The position numbers were made by a program, and so were the translations under genes. From the NCBI RefSeq assembly GCF_001971785.1, contig NZ_CP019389.1:817001-881000 (forward strand): a stretch of 64,000 nucleotides of DNA. The letters run 5' to 3'. Origin of the DNA: Seonamhaeicola sp. S2-3. GTDB taxonomy: Bacteria; Bacteroidota; Bacteroidia; Flavobacteriales; Flavobacteriaceae. This document shows, in pieces, positions 17,812 through 26,052 of the stretch. The notes under the pieces are model-generated. The model was not told the DNA's origin. It did no database searches and worked only from the letters and a program-made list of their open reading frames with translations. The first letter of the stretch is position 1, and the number at the start of each line of letters is the position of its first letter.

Positions 17812-19365
17812 ATGGCCAACACACTTGATCCTATGGACCTAAAACAGATTATCAACTTAAAACAGGACGGTTATAGCAACCGCCAAATTGGAGCCACTCT
17901 TGGCATCTCCCGCAACACTATAAATAGCTATATACACCTATTTAAAGGTAGTGGCTATAGTTTTAAGGAGTTATTAAAGCTAGATAACCACGCTCTGGAA
18001 AAGCTCTTCACTTCCCATACAACCATAAATAACAAACGCTATGATGAACTGATGCTTTATTTTGAAAGCATCAATAAGGCCCGGAACCACCCAGGATTTA
18101 CTTTTTTACATCACTATACCGACTATAGTCAAAAGGTGAAGAACCCTTATGGTTACACCCAGTTCATGGCACACTACCATCGTAAATACGCCAAGATCAA
18201 GGGTTCTATGAAACTTGAACACGAAGCAGGAAAAGAGATGTTCGTGGACTTTGCCGGAAAAAAACTTCAGATTGTAGATAAAAATACAGGTGAAATACTT
18301 CCAGTAGAGGTCTTTGTTGCCATCCTGCCCAATAGCCAGTACACCTATGTTGAGGCCTGCATGGGCCAAAAGCGTGAAGATTTTATAAGTTGTTGCGAAA
18401 ACGCCCTTCACTTCTACGGGGGCGTGCCCAAGGCCATCGTATCGGACAACCTGAAATCTGCCGTTACCAGATCCAGTAAATACGAAGCCCAGATAAACAG
18501 GAGTTTTAAAGACTTTGCGCGTCATTATAACTGCGTGGTCAATCCAACCCGCAGTTACTCTCCCCAGGACAAAGCGCTAGTGGAAAACGCTGTGCACCTG
18601 GCCTATCAACGCATTTATTATCCACTTCGGGAGATGACCTTTTTCTCTTTGGCAGATCTAAACAAACAAATAAGATTGCTTTTAGAACGCTACAATAACC
18701 TGCTGTTCCAGCGCAAAGAGGCCAGTCGTCTGGAGCTCTTCCAAACCGTGGAACGGGAATATCTAAAACCATTGAGCGGTACACGCTATGAGATAAAGGA
18801 ATACAAAAGAGCTAAAGTTCAGAAAATAGGCTATATCTATTTTTCGCCGGACAAGACCTACTACAGCGTCCCGTACCGTTACATCGGCAAGGAAACCACC
18901 CTGCACTATACCAAAGGCATGGTAGAGGTGTATTATAACCAACAGCGCATAGCTACGCACCAACGTAGCGGCGCAAAAGGGGCATACATAACCAACAAGG
19001 ACCATCTTAGTAGCTCCCATAAGCAATACAGCCAGTGGAGCCCCCAATACTTTAAGAACAAGGCGGCTGCCCATGGTAGTTATGTTGCAGCGTGTGTAGA
19101 ACAGATCATTGCCGCTCTGGACTATCCTGAAACAGGGTACAAAAGGGCCATGGGCGTTATACAGCTCCATAAATCTTATGGCTCCCAAAGGTTGGACAAT
19201 GCTTGCAAAAGAGCCCTACAGGCTGATGCCGTAAGCTATAACAGGATAAGCAATATCCTGAAAAACAACCTAGACCAAAGTTCTTTATTCCTGCAAGAAG
19301 AAACAGACCGAAGTTCGCACATCCCCAAGCATGCGAACATCCGTGGGGCATCCAATTACAAATAA
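17812..19365 (+). CDS. istA: IS21 transposase IstA
   Basis: DDE transposase of 517 residues, normal for the family. It has an N-terminal HTH (INLKQDGYSNRQIGATLGIS) and an rve catalytic core starting near 'GKEMFVDFAGKKL' (first Asp). The second Asp is in 'GGVPKAIVSDNLKSAV' and the Glu in 'YSPQDKALVENAVH'. A beta-barrel-like C-terminal domain contains 'YFSPDKTYYSVPYRYIGK'. It cuts and joins IS ends together with IstB, encoded 37 bp downstream. The frame is intact. Confidence 0.95.
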   Translation: MANTLDPMDLKQIINLKQDGYSNRQIGATLGISRNTINSYIHLFKGSGYSFKELLKLDNHALEKLFTSHTTINNKRYDELMLYFESINKARNHPGFTFLHHYTDYSQKVKNPYGYTQFMAHYHRKYAKIKGSMKLEHEAGKEMFVDFAGKKLQIVDKNTGEILPVEVFVAILPNSQYTYVEACMGQKREDFISCCENALHFYGGVPKAIVSDNLKSAVTRSSKYEAQINRSFKDFARHYNCVVNPTRSYSPQDKALVENAVHLAYQRIYYPLREMTFFSLADLNKQIRLLLERYNNLLFQRKEASRLELFQTVEREYLKPLSGTRYEIKEYKRAKVQKIGYIYFSPDKTYYSVPYRYIGKETTLHYTKGMVEVYYNQQRIATHQRSGAKGAYITNKDHLSSSHKQYSQWSPQYFKNKAAAHGSYVAACVEQIIAALDYPETGYKRAMGVIQLHKSYGSQRLDNACKRALQADAVSYNRISNILKNNLDQSSLFLQEETDRSSHIPKHANIRGASNYK

Positions 19366-19401
19366 AGCAACATAAAAAAATCACTTAAATTTTATACGGA
19401 T

Positions 19402-20142
19402 ATGAATACAAACCACACCATCGAGAAACTCAGAAAAATGAGATTGACGGCCATGGCCGAGCTCCACCGCAACCACCTTAGTGACAACCGCATAGAAGGC
19501 CTTACTCCAGACCAGTATCTGGCATTGCTTACCGACCACCAATGGGAAGACCTTCAGAACCGGAAGATAAAAAGACTGATAACCCAAGCCGCCTTTAAGC
19601 AGGGAGCGACCCTTGCAGATATCGATTATCTACACAACAGAAACTTGGATAGAAATATGTTCGAGCGTTTGGCTGCTCTGGATTTTATACAAAAAAAGGA
19701 AAACTTGATCATTACAGGGGCCTCTGGGGTGGGCAAAAGCTATATCGCCCAGGCATTGGGGCACCAAGCATGTATGATGGACAAAAGGACGCTATACACA
19801 AATACGGCCAGACTGATGAAACGGTTAAAGCTAAGCAAAGTAGACGGCACCTATCTCAAAGAACTTGGAAAACTATTAAAAGTTGACCTGCTTATCCTTG
19901 ATGATTTTGGATTGCAGAGCTTCGACAATCATGACAGGGAAGCGCTTATGGATATAATAGATGAAAGACATAATAAAAACGCAACTATTATTGCATCTCA
20001 GATACCGGTATCTGCCTGGTATGATATTATTGGTGAAAGTACCATCGCCGACGCTATACTAGATCGTATCGTTAACTCATCGCACAGGATAAACCTTACT
20101 GGAGAATCCTTGAGAAAAGGAAAATTGAAAGAACAGTATTAA
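19402..20142 (+). CDS. istB: IS21 helper ATPase IstB
   Basis: AAA+ ATPase of 246 residues with Walker A GASGVGKS (106-113), Walker B LLILDDFGL and sensor region ATIIASQIP. It selects target DNA and activates IstA. The length and position after istA are standard. Confidence 0.95.
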   Translation: MNTNHTIEKLRKMRLTAMAELHRNHLSDNRIEGLTPDQYLALLTDHQWEDLQNRKIKRLITQAAFKQGATLADIDYLHNRNLDRNMFERLAALDFIQKKENLIITGASGVGKSYIAQALGHQACMMDKRTLYTNTARLMKRLKLSKVDGTYLKELGKLLKVDLLILDDFGLQSFDNHDREALMDIIDERHNKNATIIASQIPVSAWYDIIGESTIADAILDRIVNSSHRINLTGESLRKGKLKEQY

Positions 20143-20225
20143 TTAAATTTAACTATTATTGTATGATCTCTTAAAGTGGCACTGTTTGACCGAAATACGT
20201 GGCATGGTCACACCGAAATAGCCAC

Positions 20226-20370
20226 GATTCAAGCTTAAGTGCTATTGCTATTTTCAATAAGGTCTTAAGAGTTGGATTTCCTATTCCGTGCTCATAACGA
20301 CTAAAACCTCCTGGGTCGATGTTTGAAGAAGCTTCTATACTGTTAGAGAGTTTTGGGTAGGCTAAATTAA
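20226..20370 (-). pseudogene. XRE-family HTH remnant beside IS21
   Basis: The minus strand reads NIDPGGFSRYEHGIGNPTLK followed by TLLKIAIALKLES, the third to fifth helices of an XRE repressor, then runs into the IS21 right end. No start codon remains in frame; a stop lies near 20386. The IS or an associated deletion removed the rest. Confidence 0.5.
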
Positions 20371-20386
20371 AGAAATGAGCCTCTTT

Positions 20387-20482
20387 TCATAAACTTTCTT
20401 TGTCCAATTCAAAATCAATATCCAATAAATCTTTTGGATGCACATTCAAACCTTTAGCAAGACCCAATAATGATGAGAATTG
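20387..20482 (-). pseudogene. Second XRE HTH C-terminal fragment
   Basis: LGLAKGLNVHPKDLLDIDFE then LDKESL is the end of an XRE repressor helix 5 and tail. The preceding residues in this frame are not HTH-like, so the N-terminal part has been lost. It may derive from a gene related to the neighbouring XRE proteins. Confidence 0.45.
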
Positions 20483-20610
20483 AAAAATTCTCCTGTAACA
20501 GGAACCGTGCACAGGTAGGGAAAAGAAGACTTTAAACGAATTAGCGTTTCTTAAAATATCCGAAGAATTCAAGACTATAATTCAGACACAAAACAGAGTT
20601 ATGAACAAAT

Positions 20611-20856
20611 TCAAAATCTTTCATCATCAAAAAAATCTTTCAAGGATATATTTATCATATTGCAAAAACGACGTATTGAGTGAATCGAAATTCCTCTTTT
20701 ATCATTTTGATTCTCCCATCTGTTCAATAATTGTCTATCAATATAGTTATCCCTTGCAAAATGAGCCTGTATAGGATTGATTTTTATCCTCAACTCTTTT
20801 ATTCTGTCGGCAACCTTTTTGTTGAAAATTATATCATCATGTCGTTCTTCAGCCAT
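20611..20856 (-). CDS. Small XRE-like HTH protein, 81 aa
   Basis: Single-domain DNA-binding protein. Residues 10-75 fit a divergent XRE fold (VADRIKELRIKINPIQAHFA, LNRWENQ, IRRFCNMINISLKDFF). Flavobacterial proteins of this size often accompany TonB-receptor or island genes. It is divergent from susC 680 bp away. Regulation of neighbours is a guess. Confidence 0.6.
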   Translation of the reverse strand: MAEERHDDIIFNKKVADRIKELRIKINPIQAHFARDNYIDRQLLNRWENQNDKRGISIHSIRRFCNMINISLKDFFDDERF

Positions 20857-21539
20857 AACGCAATTTTGACATAATTCAAAAAATTATCGTAAACACTTTG
20901 GTTTACATTTAATAATTTTATTATATTAGCAATAGAAATATCAATACTGCTTTTGTTCTACACTAACATTTGAAACAATTGCATCAACCCCACCCTAGAA
21001 AACTGGTAATTTTATAGAAGTGGGACCATAAGTTAAGGCTCACGTTCTATTGCGTGAGCCACTTATTAATTCTTAACACTGCATTCTTTATAAAGAATTG
21101 CAAGCTTTTAAGCTTAAAAAGATGAAACACAACTCTTGTACATCTGGCCATAACAAAACCTTCCAAAACCATTTGGTGCTGGAAGTGTCCGTGTTCGACA
21201 TCCTTTTTAAAAAGAAACCCAAGAACCCCATATAAGGGCCTTGTTATGGGATCCACGATACATCTTTTCCGGAATCCACGATACCATTTTATCCCATAAC
21301 CACATTTCTTCCATCTTTTTTGCATCCGGACAATACCCGTTAACACCTTTAACATGCCTTGACATGGCCTTTTGTTGCCATATACCAAGGTCATACTGAT
21401 TGAATATTCATTAATCCAAACCTAAAAACACCATACGTCTATGGCATAGAACGAACAAAAAAAAAGCCTCCCAGAAACTTTTGCAGGGTCTTAAGGAGGC
21501 CACGATCCAACAGTACATGTTAAATCTTAATCCAAAATT
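20857..21539. other. Structured intergenic region upstream of susC
   Basis: No convincing gene. It holds several secondary structures: GGCTCACG/CGTGAGCC at 21037-21060, a perfect 10-bp inverted repeat GTTATGGGAT (21243-21252) with complement 21291-21300, and GCCTCC/GGAGGC at 21466-21500 after a run of A. A minus-strand frame at 21047-21394 is highly basic with no recognisable family; I do not call it. The region marks the change from AT-rich to GC-richer DNA. Confidence 0.5.
21466..21500 (-). terminator. Intrinsic terminator on the strand opposite susC
   Basis: On the minus strand GCCTCC...GGAGGC is followed by nine T (complement of A 21457-21465). It would end a transcript running leftwards out of the susC 5' region, where no minus-strand gene is seen. 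It could also fold in the susC leader. Confidence 0.45.
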
Positions 21540-24500
21540 ATGAAAAATAATCCATTATTTATGGGCAGGTACCATCTGTTCCATCTTTTCCTTGTCCTGA
21601 TGCTTTCCGTTTCCGTCCACGCCTTGGATGGGCTTCCAATACAACAGAACGAGGTTTCCGGTGTGATAACAGATGGCCTCGGTATGCCCTTGGCTGGGGT
21701 CGCCGTTACCATACAGGACACGCAAAAGGGCACAATTTCCGACTTCAACGGCTCCTACTCTCTATTGGTACACCCCGATGACAAACTGGTCTTTTCATTT
21801 CTCGGCTACAAACCCCAGACCATTTCCGTGGACGGCCGATCGTCCATAAACGTCAAATTGGAGCCGGGTATCACCGACCTGGGCACCGTAGAAATCAACG
21901 CGGGTTACTATACCGTAAGGGACAGGGAGCGCACGGGCAACATTGCGAAGCTGGAGGCCAAGACCATTGAAAAACAGCCCGTCAACAATCCCCTTTCCGC
22001 CATGCAGGGGCACCTGGCCGGGGTGAACATCGTACAGTCCACTGGCGTTCCCGGCGGCGGTTTCGAGATCAATATCCGCGGTCAGAACTTTATCAACGGA
22101 AGCACCGAACCGCTCTACATCCTAGACGGCGTACCCATGGGCAGTACCTCGTTGGAGACCTTCTGGGTCTCTTCGGGCATCAATGGTGGGAACGTGACCC
22201 CCCTCAATGCCATCAACCCCAACGACATTGAAAGTATCGAAGTTTTGAAGGATGCCGATGCCACCGCCATTTACGGATCACGTGCCGCCAACGGGGTCGT
22301 GCTCATCACCACCAAAAAGGGAAAGGCCGGCAGGATGCGGTTTCGGGCCAATGTGAGCAGTTCCCTTGGGCAGGTATCCAACTTTGTCGATCTGATGGAT
22401 ACCCAACAGTATCTCAAGGCACGCCGTGAGGGCATCATCAATGATGGTCGCGGCGATGACCTGGACAATCCTTCCTATGATTACCTCTGGCCCGACCTGA
22501 AAACCTGGGAACAGGACCGCCATACCGATTGGCAAAAGGAGCTGATCGGGGGCACGGCCTACCGCAACCAAGCACAGCTCTCCGTGTCCGGGGGAAGTGA
22601 GCGCACCCAGTTCCTGGCCAGCGGGAGCATCCAAAAGGAGACCACCGTGTTTCCCGGGGATTCCAATTACAAAAAGGCCGCTTTCCACAACACGCTGAAC
22701 CACCGCTCCGAGGACGGCCGATTTTCCTTAAACCTCTCTACCCTTTATACCCGTGAGCACAACAAACTGCCGCGTACAGACCTGACCGGTGAGGCCTATA
22801 GCTTGGAGCCCAATGCCCCGACACTCTATGACGAGGACGGACAGCTCAATTGGGAGGACAATACCTGGGACAACCCCTTGGCCTCCCTATTGGAGGACTA
22901 CCAGGCCAAAATCAATACCCTTGTGGCCAACGGCAGCATATCCTATAAAATATTAACGAACCTGGAATTCAGGACCAATATGGGCTTCAACACCTATAAT
23001 CTGGATTCTTACAGGCTATTGCCCCACAATGCCCGTAACCCCCGATTTGGCTTTACCCCGCAGAGCTATTCCTCCATCACCCTGAATTCATCCAACCGCC
23101 AATCGTGGATAATTGAGCCCCAGCTCCATTGGAACGGCGATTGGAAAAACCTTGATATCAAAATCCTGTTGGGCGGCACCTTCCAACAGCAGAATTCCGA
23201 ACAGCTCGTCCAAAGGGGAAGGGGCTTCCCCAACAACAGCCTACTGTTCAACCTATCGGCTGCGAACAGCCTCAATATATACGAGGATTCCGATAGCGAC
23301 TACCGTTACAGTGCCCTGTTCGGGCGCATCAACCTCAATTGGAAGCAGCGTTATATCCTTAACCTGACGGGACGTCGCGATGGTTCCTCCCGATTTGGCC
23401 CCGGACGGCAGTTCGGTAACTTTGGGGCGGTGGGCATCGCATGGCTCTTTTCGGAAGAACCCTTTTTAAAGAACAGTGCCATACTCAGCTTCGGAAAACT
23501 GCGGGGCAGCTACGGCACCACGGGCAGCGACAATATTGGGGACTACCAATTCCTGGGCACCTACAGCGTAACAGGCGACGATTACAATGGGGTGTCCACC
23601 TTAGCGCCCTCGGGCATCGCCAACCCGCTGTTCGGATGGGAGGTCAACAAAAAACTGGAAGTGGGCCTTGAACTGGGCCTGCTTAAAAACAGGGTTTCAC
23701 TAAATACCTCGTGGTACCAAAACCGATCCTCCAACCAGCTTATCGGACTGCCCCTGGCGGCCACCACGGGATTTTCCCAACTGACGGGCAATTTCGACGC
23801 CACCGTGGAGAACACCGGAATGGAAATCGAGCTGCGCAGCCAGAATATACAGGGCGGTCATTTTTCATGGAACACGACCTTCAACCTAACCCTACCCAAG
23901 AACCGATTGGTGGCCTTCCCCGGTTTGGAGTCATCCGCCTTTGCCGAGGACTATATCATCGGCAGGCCACTTTCCATCGTCCACCTGTACCGCTCCCTTG
24001 GTGTAGACCCCCAAACGGGTCTCTACCTGTTCGAGGACTTTAACGGCGATGGCAACATTACCAGTTCGGAAGACCAAAAGCACATCGATGATTTTGCCCC
24101 CGAACTCTACGGCGGGTTGGGCAACACCTTCTCCTATAAAAACCTGTCGTTGGACCTCTTCTTTCAGTTCAAAAAGCAACGGGGCTACAACCATCTGCGT
24201 ACCTATCCCGCTGCCGGACTGCGAGGCAATGCCCCCGTAGCCCTATTGGACTATTGGCAGCAGCCCGGGGACACCGCCACCATCATGAAGGCCACGGCCG
24301 GACTGGACCGTAGCCATTCTGCCAGCCGCAGCAATCTGAGGCGCAGCAGTGCCGCGGTGTCCGATGCCTCCTTTGTCCGATTGCGGAACATATCCCTAAC
24401 CTATACCCTGCCCAAAGGTATCGGCGAGGGACTCGACCTGAACGTTTACCTCCAGGGGCAGAACCTTTGGACACTGACCGATTTTAACGGGCCGGACCCC

Positions 24501-24569
24501 GAACAGCCCTCACGTATCATCCTGCCCCCACTCAGACAGATCACACTTGGACTGCAACTTGGCTTTTAA
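21540..24569 (+). CDS. SusC/RagA-family TonB-dependent receptor
   Basis: Outer-membrane importer of 1009 residues. It has a signal peptide (LFLVLMLSVSVHALDG), then a carboxypeptidase-regulatory-like domain (about 38-115, VSGVITDGLGMPLAGVAVTI). A TonB-box-like segment precedes the plug with LYILDGVPMGSTS and NDIESIEVLKDADATAIYGSRAANGVVLITTKKGK, the SusC signature. A 22-strand barrel ends in LGLQLGF. It is slightly short but complete. It pairs with susD 18 bp downstream and a metalloprotease, suggesting uptake of peptides. It starts the GC-richer block and has no adjacent sigma/anti-sigma pair. Confidence 0.95.
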   Translation: MKNNPLFMGRYHLFHLFLVLMLSVSVHALDGLPIQQNEVSGVITDGLGMPLAGVAVTIQDTQKGTISDFNGSYSLLVHPDDKLVFSFLGYKPQTISVDGRSSINVKLEPGITDLGTVEINAGYYTVRDRERTGNIAKLEAKTIEKQPVNNPLSAMQGHLAGVNIVQSTGVPGGGFEINIRGQNFINGSTEPLYILDGVPMGSTSLETFWVSSGINGGNVTPLNAINPNDIESIEVLKDADATAIYGSRAANGVVLITTKKGKAGRMRFRANVSSSLGQVSNFVDLMDTQQYLKARREGIINDGRGDDLDNPSYDYLWPDLKTWEQDRHTDWQKELIGGTAYRNQAQLSVSGGSERTQFLASGSIQKETTVFPGDSNYKKAAFHNTLNHRSEDGRFSLNLSTLYTREHNKLPRTDLTGEAYSLEPNAPTLYDEDGQLNWEDNTWDNPLASLLEDYQAKINTLVANGSISYKILTNLEFRTNMGFNTYNLDSYRLLPHNARNPRFGFTPQSYSSITLNSSNRQSWIIEPQLHWNGDWKNLDIKILLGGTFQQQNSEQLVQRGRGFPNNSLLFNLSAANSLNIYEDSDSDYRYSALFGRINLNWKQRYILNLTGRRDGSSRFGPGRQFGNFGAVGIAWLFSEEPFLKNSAILSFGKLRGSYGTTGSDNIGDYQFLGTYSVTGDDYNGVSTLAPSGIANPLFGWEVNKKLEVGLELGLLKNRVSLNTSWYQNRSSNQLIGLPLAATTGFSQLTGNFDATVENTGMEIELRSQNIQGGHFSWNTTFNLTLPKNRLVAFPGLESSAFAEDYIIGRPLSIVHLYRSLGVDPQTGLYLFEDFNGDGNITSSEDQKHIDDFAPELYGGLGNTFSYKNLSLDLFFQFKKQRGYNHLRTYPAAGLRGNAPVALLDYWQQPGDTATIMKATAGLDRSHSASRSNLRRSSAAVSDASFVRLRNISLTYTLPKGIGEGLDLNVYLQGQNLWTLTDFNGPDPEQPSRIILPPLRQITLGLQLGF

Positions 24570-24587
24570 CCATAAAAAATTATCCTT

Positions 24588-26018
24588 ATGACATCTATAC
24601 GTATCAACACTATTATCTCCCCGAAATGTTCCTTTTGGCTTCCTCTAGCTCGGAATGTCAAGCCTTTGATTATTTTCATTCTGGCCACGGCACTGTGGGA
24701 CTGTTCGGAATTCGTGGAAGTGGATCCTCCCAAGAACACCTTGGTCTCGGAAACGGTATTCTCCAATCCCGCCACCGTGGAATCCGCACTGACCAACATC
24801 TATCTGGAAATGCGCGACCAGAGCATGGCCTCCGGCCGCAACGGGCTCAGTATCCTTATGGGCCTCTACGCCGACGAGCTGGACTATTTTCTGTCCAATA
24901 CCGATTATACCGAATTCCATGGCAACGTGCTCACCCCAACCAATGGTATCGTGACCTCTTGGTGGGGACAGGCCTATAATACCATTTATGCCGCCAACGA
25001 TATCATTGAGGGCATGGACGCCCCCAACGGTCTGACCGATGAAGAACGCGACCGATTCAAGGGGCAAGCACTGTTCGTACGGGCCTATATGCACAGCCTG
25101 CTCGTGGGGCTTTTTGGGGACATCCCCTATATCGCCACCACGGATTATGTGGCCAATGGTTCTGCATCTCGGATGCACACAGTTTCCGTTTATGGGCTTA
25201 TCATTGAAGACCTAGAATTGGCCATCGACCTTATGGATTCCGAAAGCCCTACGGAAGGTCGGGTCGTGCCCAGTTCAGACACCGCCAAGGCCCTTTTGGC
25301 CAGAATGGCCCTGTATGCCGAGGATTGGGAACTGGCCGAATCGACCGCCAGCGGACTCATAGCCGACTATGTACTGGAACCCGATATCACCAAGGTCTTC
25401 CTAAAGGAATGCCCCGAGACGCTCTGGCAGTTCCGTCCCAACGGGATTTCGGATATGAACACCTATGAGGGCACTGCCTTTATCATCAATGCCATTCCTG
25501 GACAGGCCTATGCCCTGAGCGATGCCCTTTTGGCCGCCTTCGAACTGGGCGACCTAAGGCTGGAACATTGGGTGGGCAGCCACACCAGCAACGATGGGCT
25601 CACCACCCTCTTCTACCCCCACAAGTACAAAAAGACCTTCAGTGACGAGGAATCCACCGAGCACTCCATAGTCTTCAGGCTCGCCGAACAGTACCTCATT
25701 CGTGCGGAGGCCCGAGCCCGATTGGGCGATATTCCGGGGGCCAGCAACGACCTCAATGCCATCAGGCAACGCGCGGGGCTGGAAAACACCTTGGCCGACA
25801 ACCAAAGCGCGCTCCTTTTGGCCATTCTCAGGGAACGCCGATTGGAACTCTTTACCGAGCACGGCCAGCGGTGGTACGACCTCAAACGGATGGGACTCGC
25901 CAATGATGTCCTGGCACCCGTCAAACCCAATTGGCAGCCAACGGACCTGCTGCTCCCCCTACCGGAGGACGAACTGGAGAACAACCAAAACCTGCGCCCA
26001 CAGAACCCCGGGTATTGA
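24588..26018 (+). CDS. RagB/SusD-family surface lipoprotein
   Basis: Substrate-capturing lipoprotein that caps the SusC barrel, 476 residues. The lipobox is ILATALWDC (Cys39), unusually far from the first Met, so the true start may be later. SusD TPR features include YAANDIIEGMDAP, FKGQALFVRAYMHSLLVGLFGDIPY and the C-terminal ERRLELFTEHGQRWYDLKRMG. It follows susC by 18 bp and precedes the metalloprotease gene by 34 bp. Confidence 0.93.
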   Translation: MTSIRINTIISPKCSFWLPLARNVKPLIIFILATALWDCSEFVEVDPPKNTLVSETVFSNPATVESALTNIYLEMRDQSMASGRNGLSILMGLYADELDYFLSNTDYTEFHGNVLTPTNGIVTSWWGQAYNTIYAANDIIEGMDAPNGLTDEERDRFKGQALFVRAYMHSLLVGLFGDIPYIATTDYVANGSASRMHTVSVYGLIIEDLELAIDLMDSESPTEGRVVPSSDTAKALLARMALYAEDWELAESTASGLIADYVLEPDITKVFLKECPETLWQFRPNGISDMNTYEGTAFIINAIPGQAYALSDALLAAFELGDLRLEHWVGSHTSNDGLTTLFYPHKYKKTFSDEESTEHSIVFRLAEQYLIRAEARARLGDIPGASNDLNAIRQRAGLENTLADNQSALLLAILRERRLELFTEHGQRWYDLKRMGLANDVLAPVKPNWQPTDLLLPLPEDELENNQNLRPQNPGY

Positions 26019-26052
26019 TGGAACACGGAAAGCACTTTAAAACAAGAAACTC

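Larger units (their letters stand above)
17609..20224 (+). mobile_element. Complete IS21-family insertion sequence
   Basis: About 2.6 kb carrying istA and istB. The ends TGGCTA (17609) and TAGCCA (20219-20224) are inverted; further matching CGGT and TGCCA blocks follow inside. An inner inverted pair GTGCCACTTTAAGAGATC is at about 17765-17782, with its complement at 20165-20182. No target duplication is obvious, so the exact ends could be off by a few bases or the copy may be old. Both genes are intact. It sits beside a truncated XRE regulator remnant. Confidence 0.85.

Noticed and set aside
21047-21394. 115-residue minus-strand frame upstream of susC
   Set aside because: Very basic with no recognisable domain or start context; it overlaps several hairpins, so the region is better read as non-coding and structured.
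24645-25178. 177-residue minus-strand frame inside susD
   Set aside because: Gly/His/Val-rich shadow of a GC-rich gene; SusD signatures are on the plus strand.
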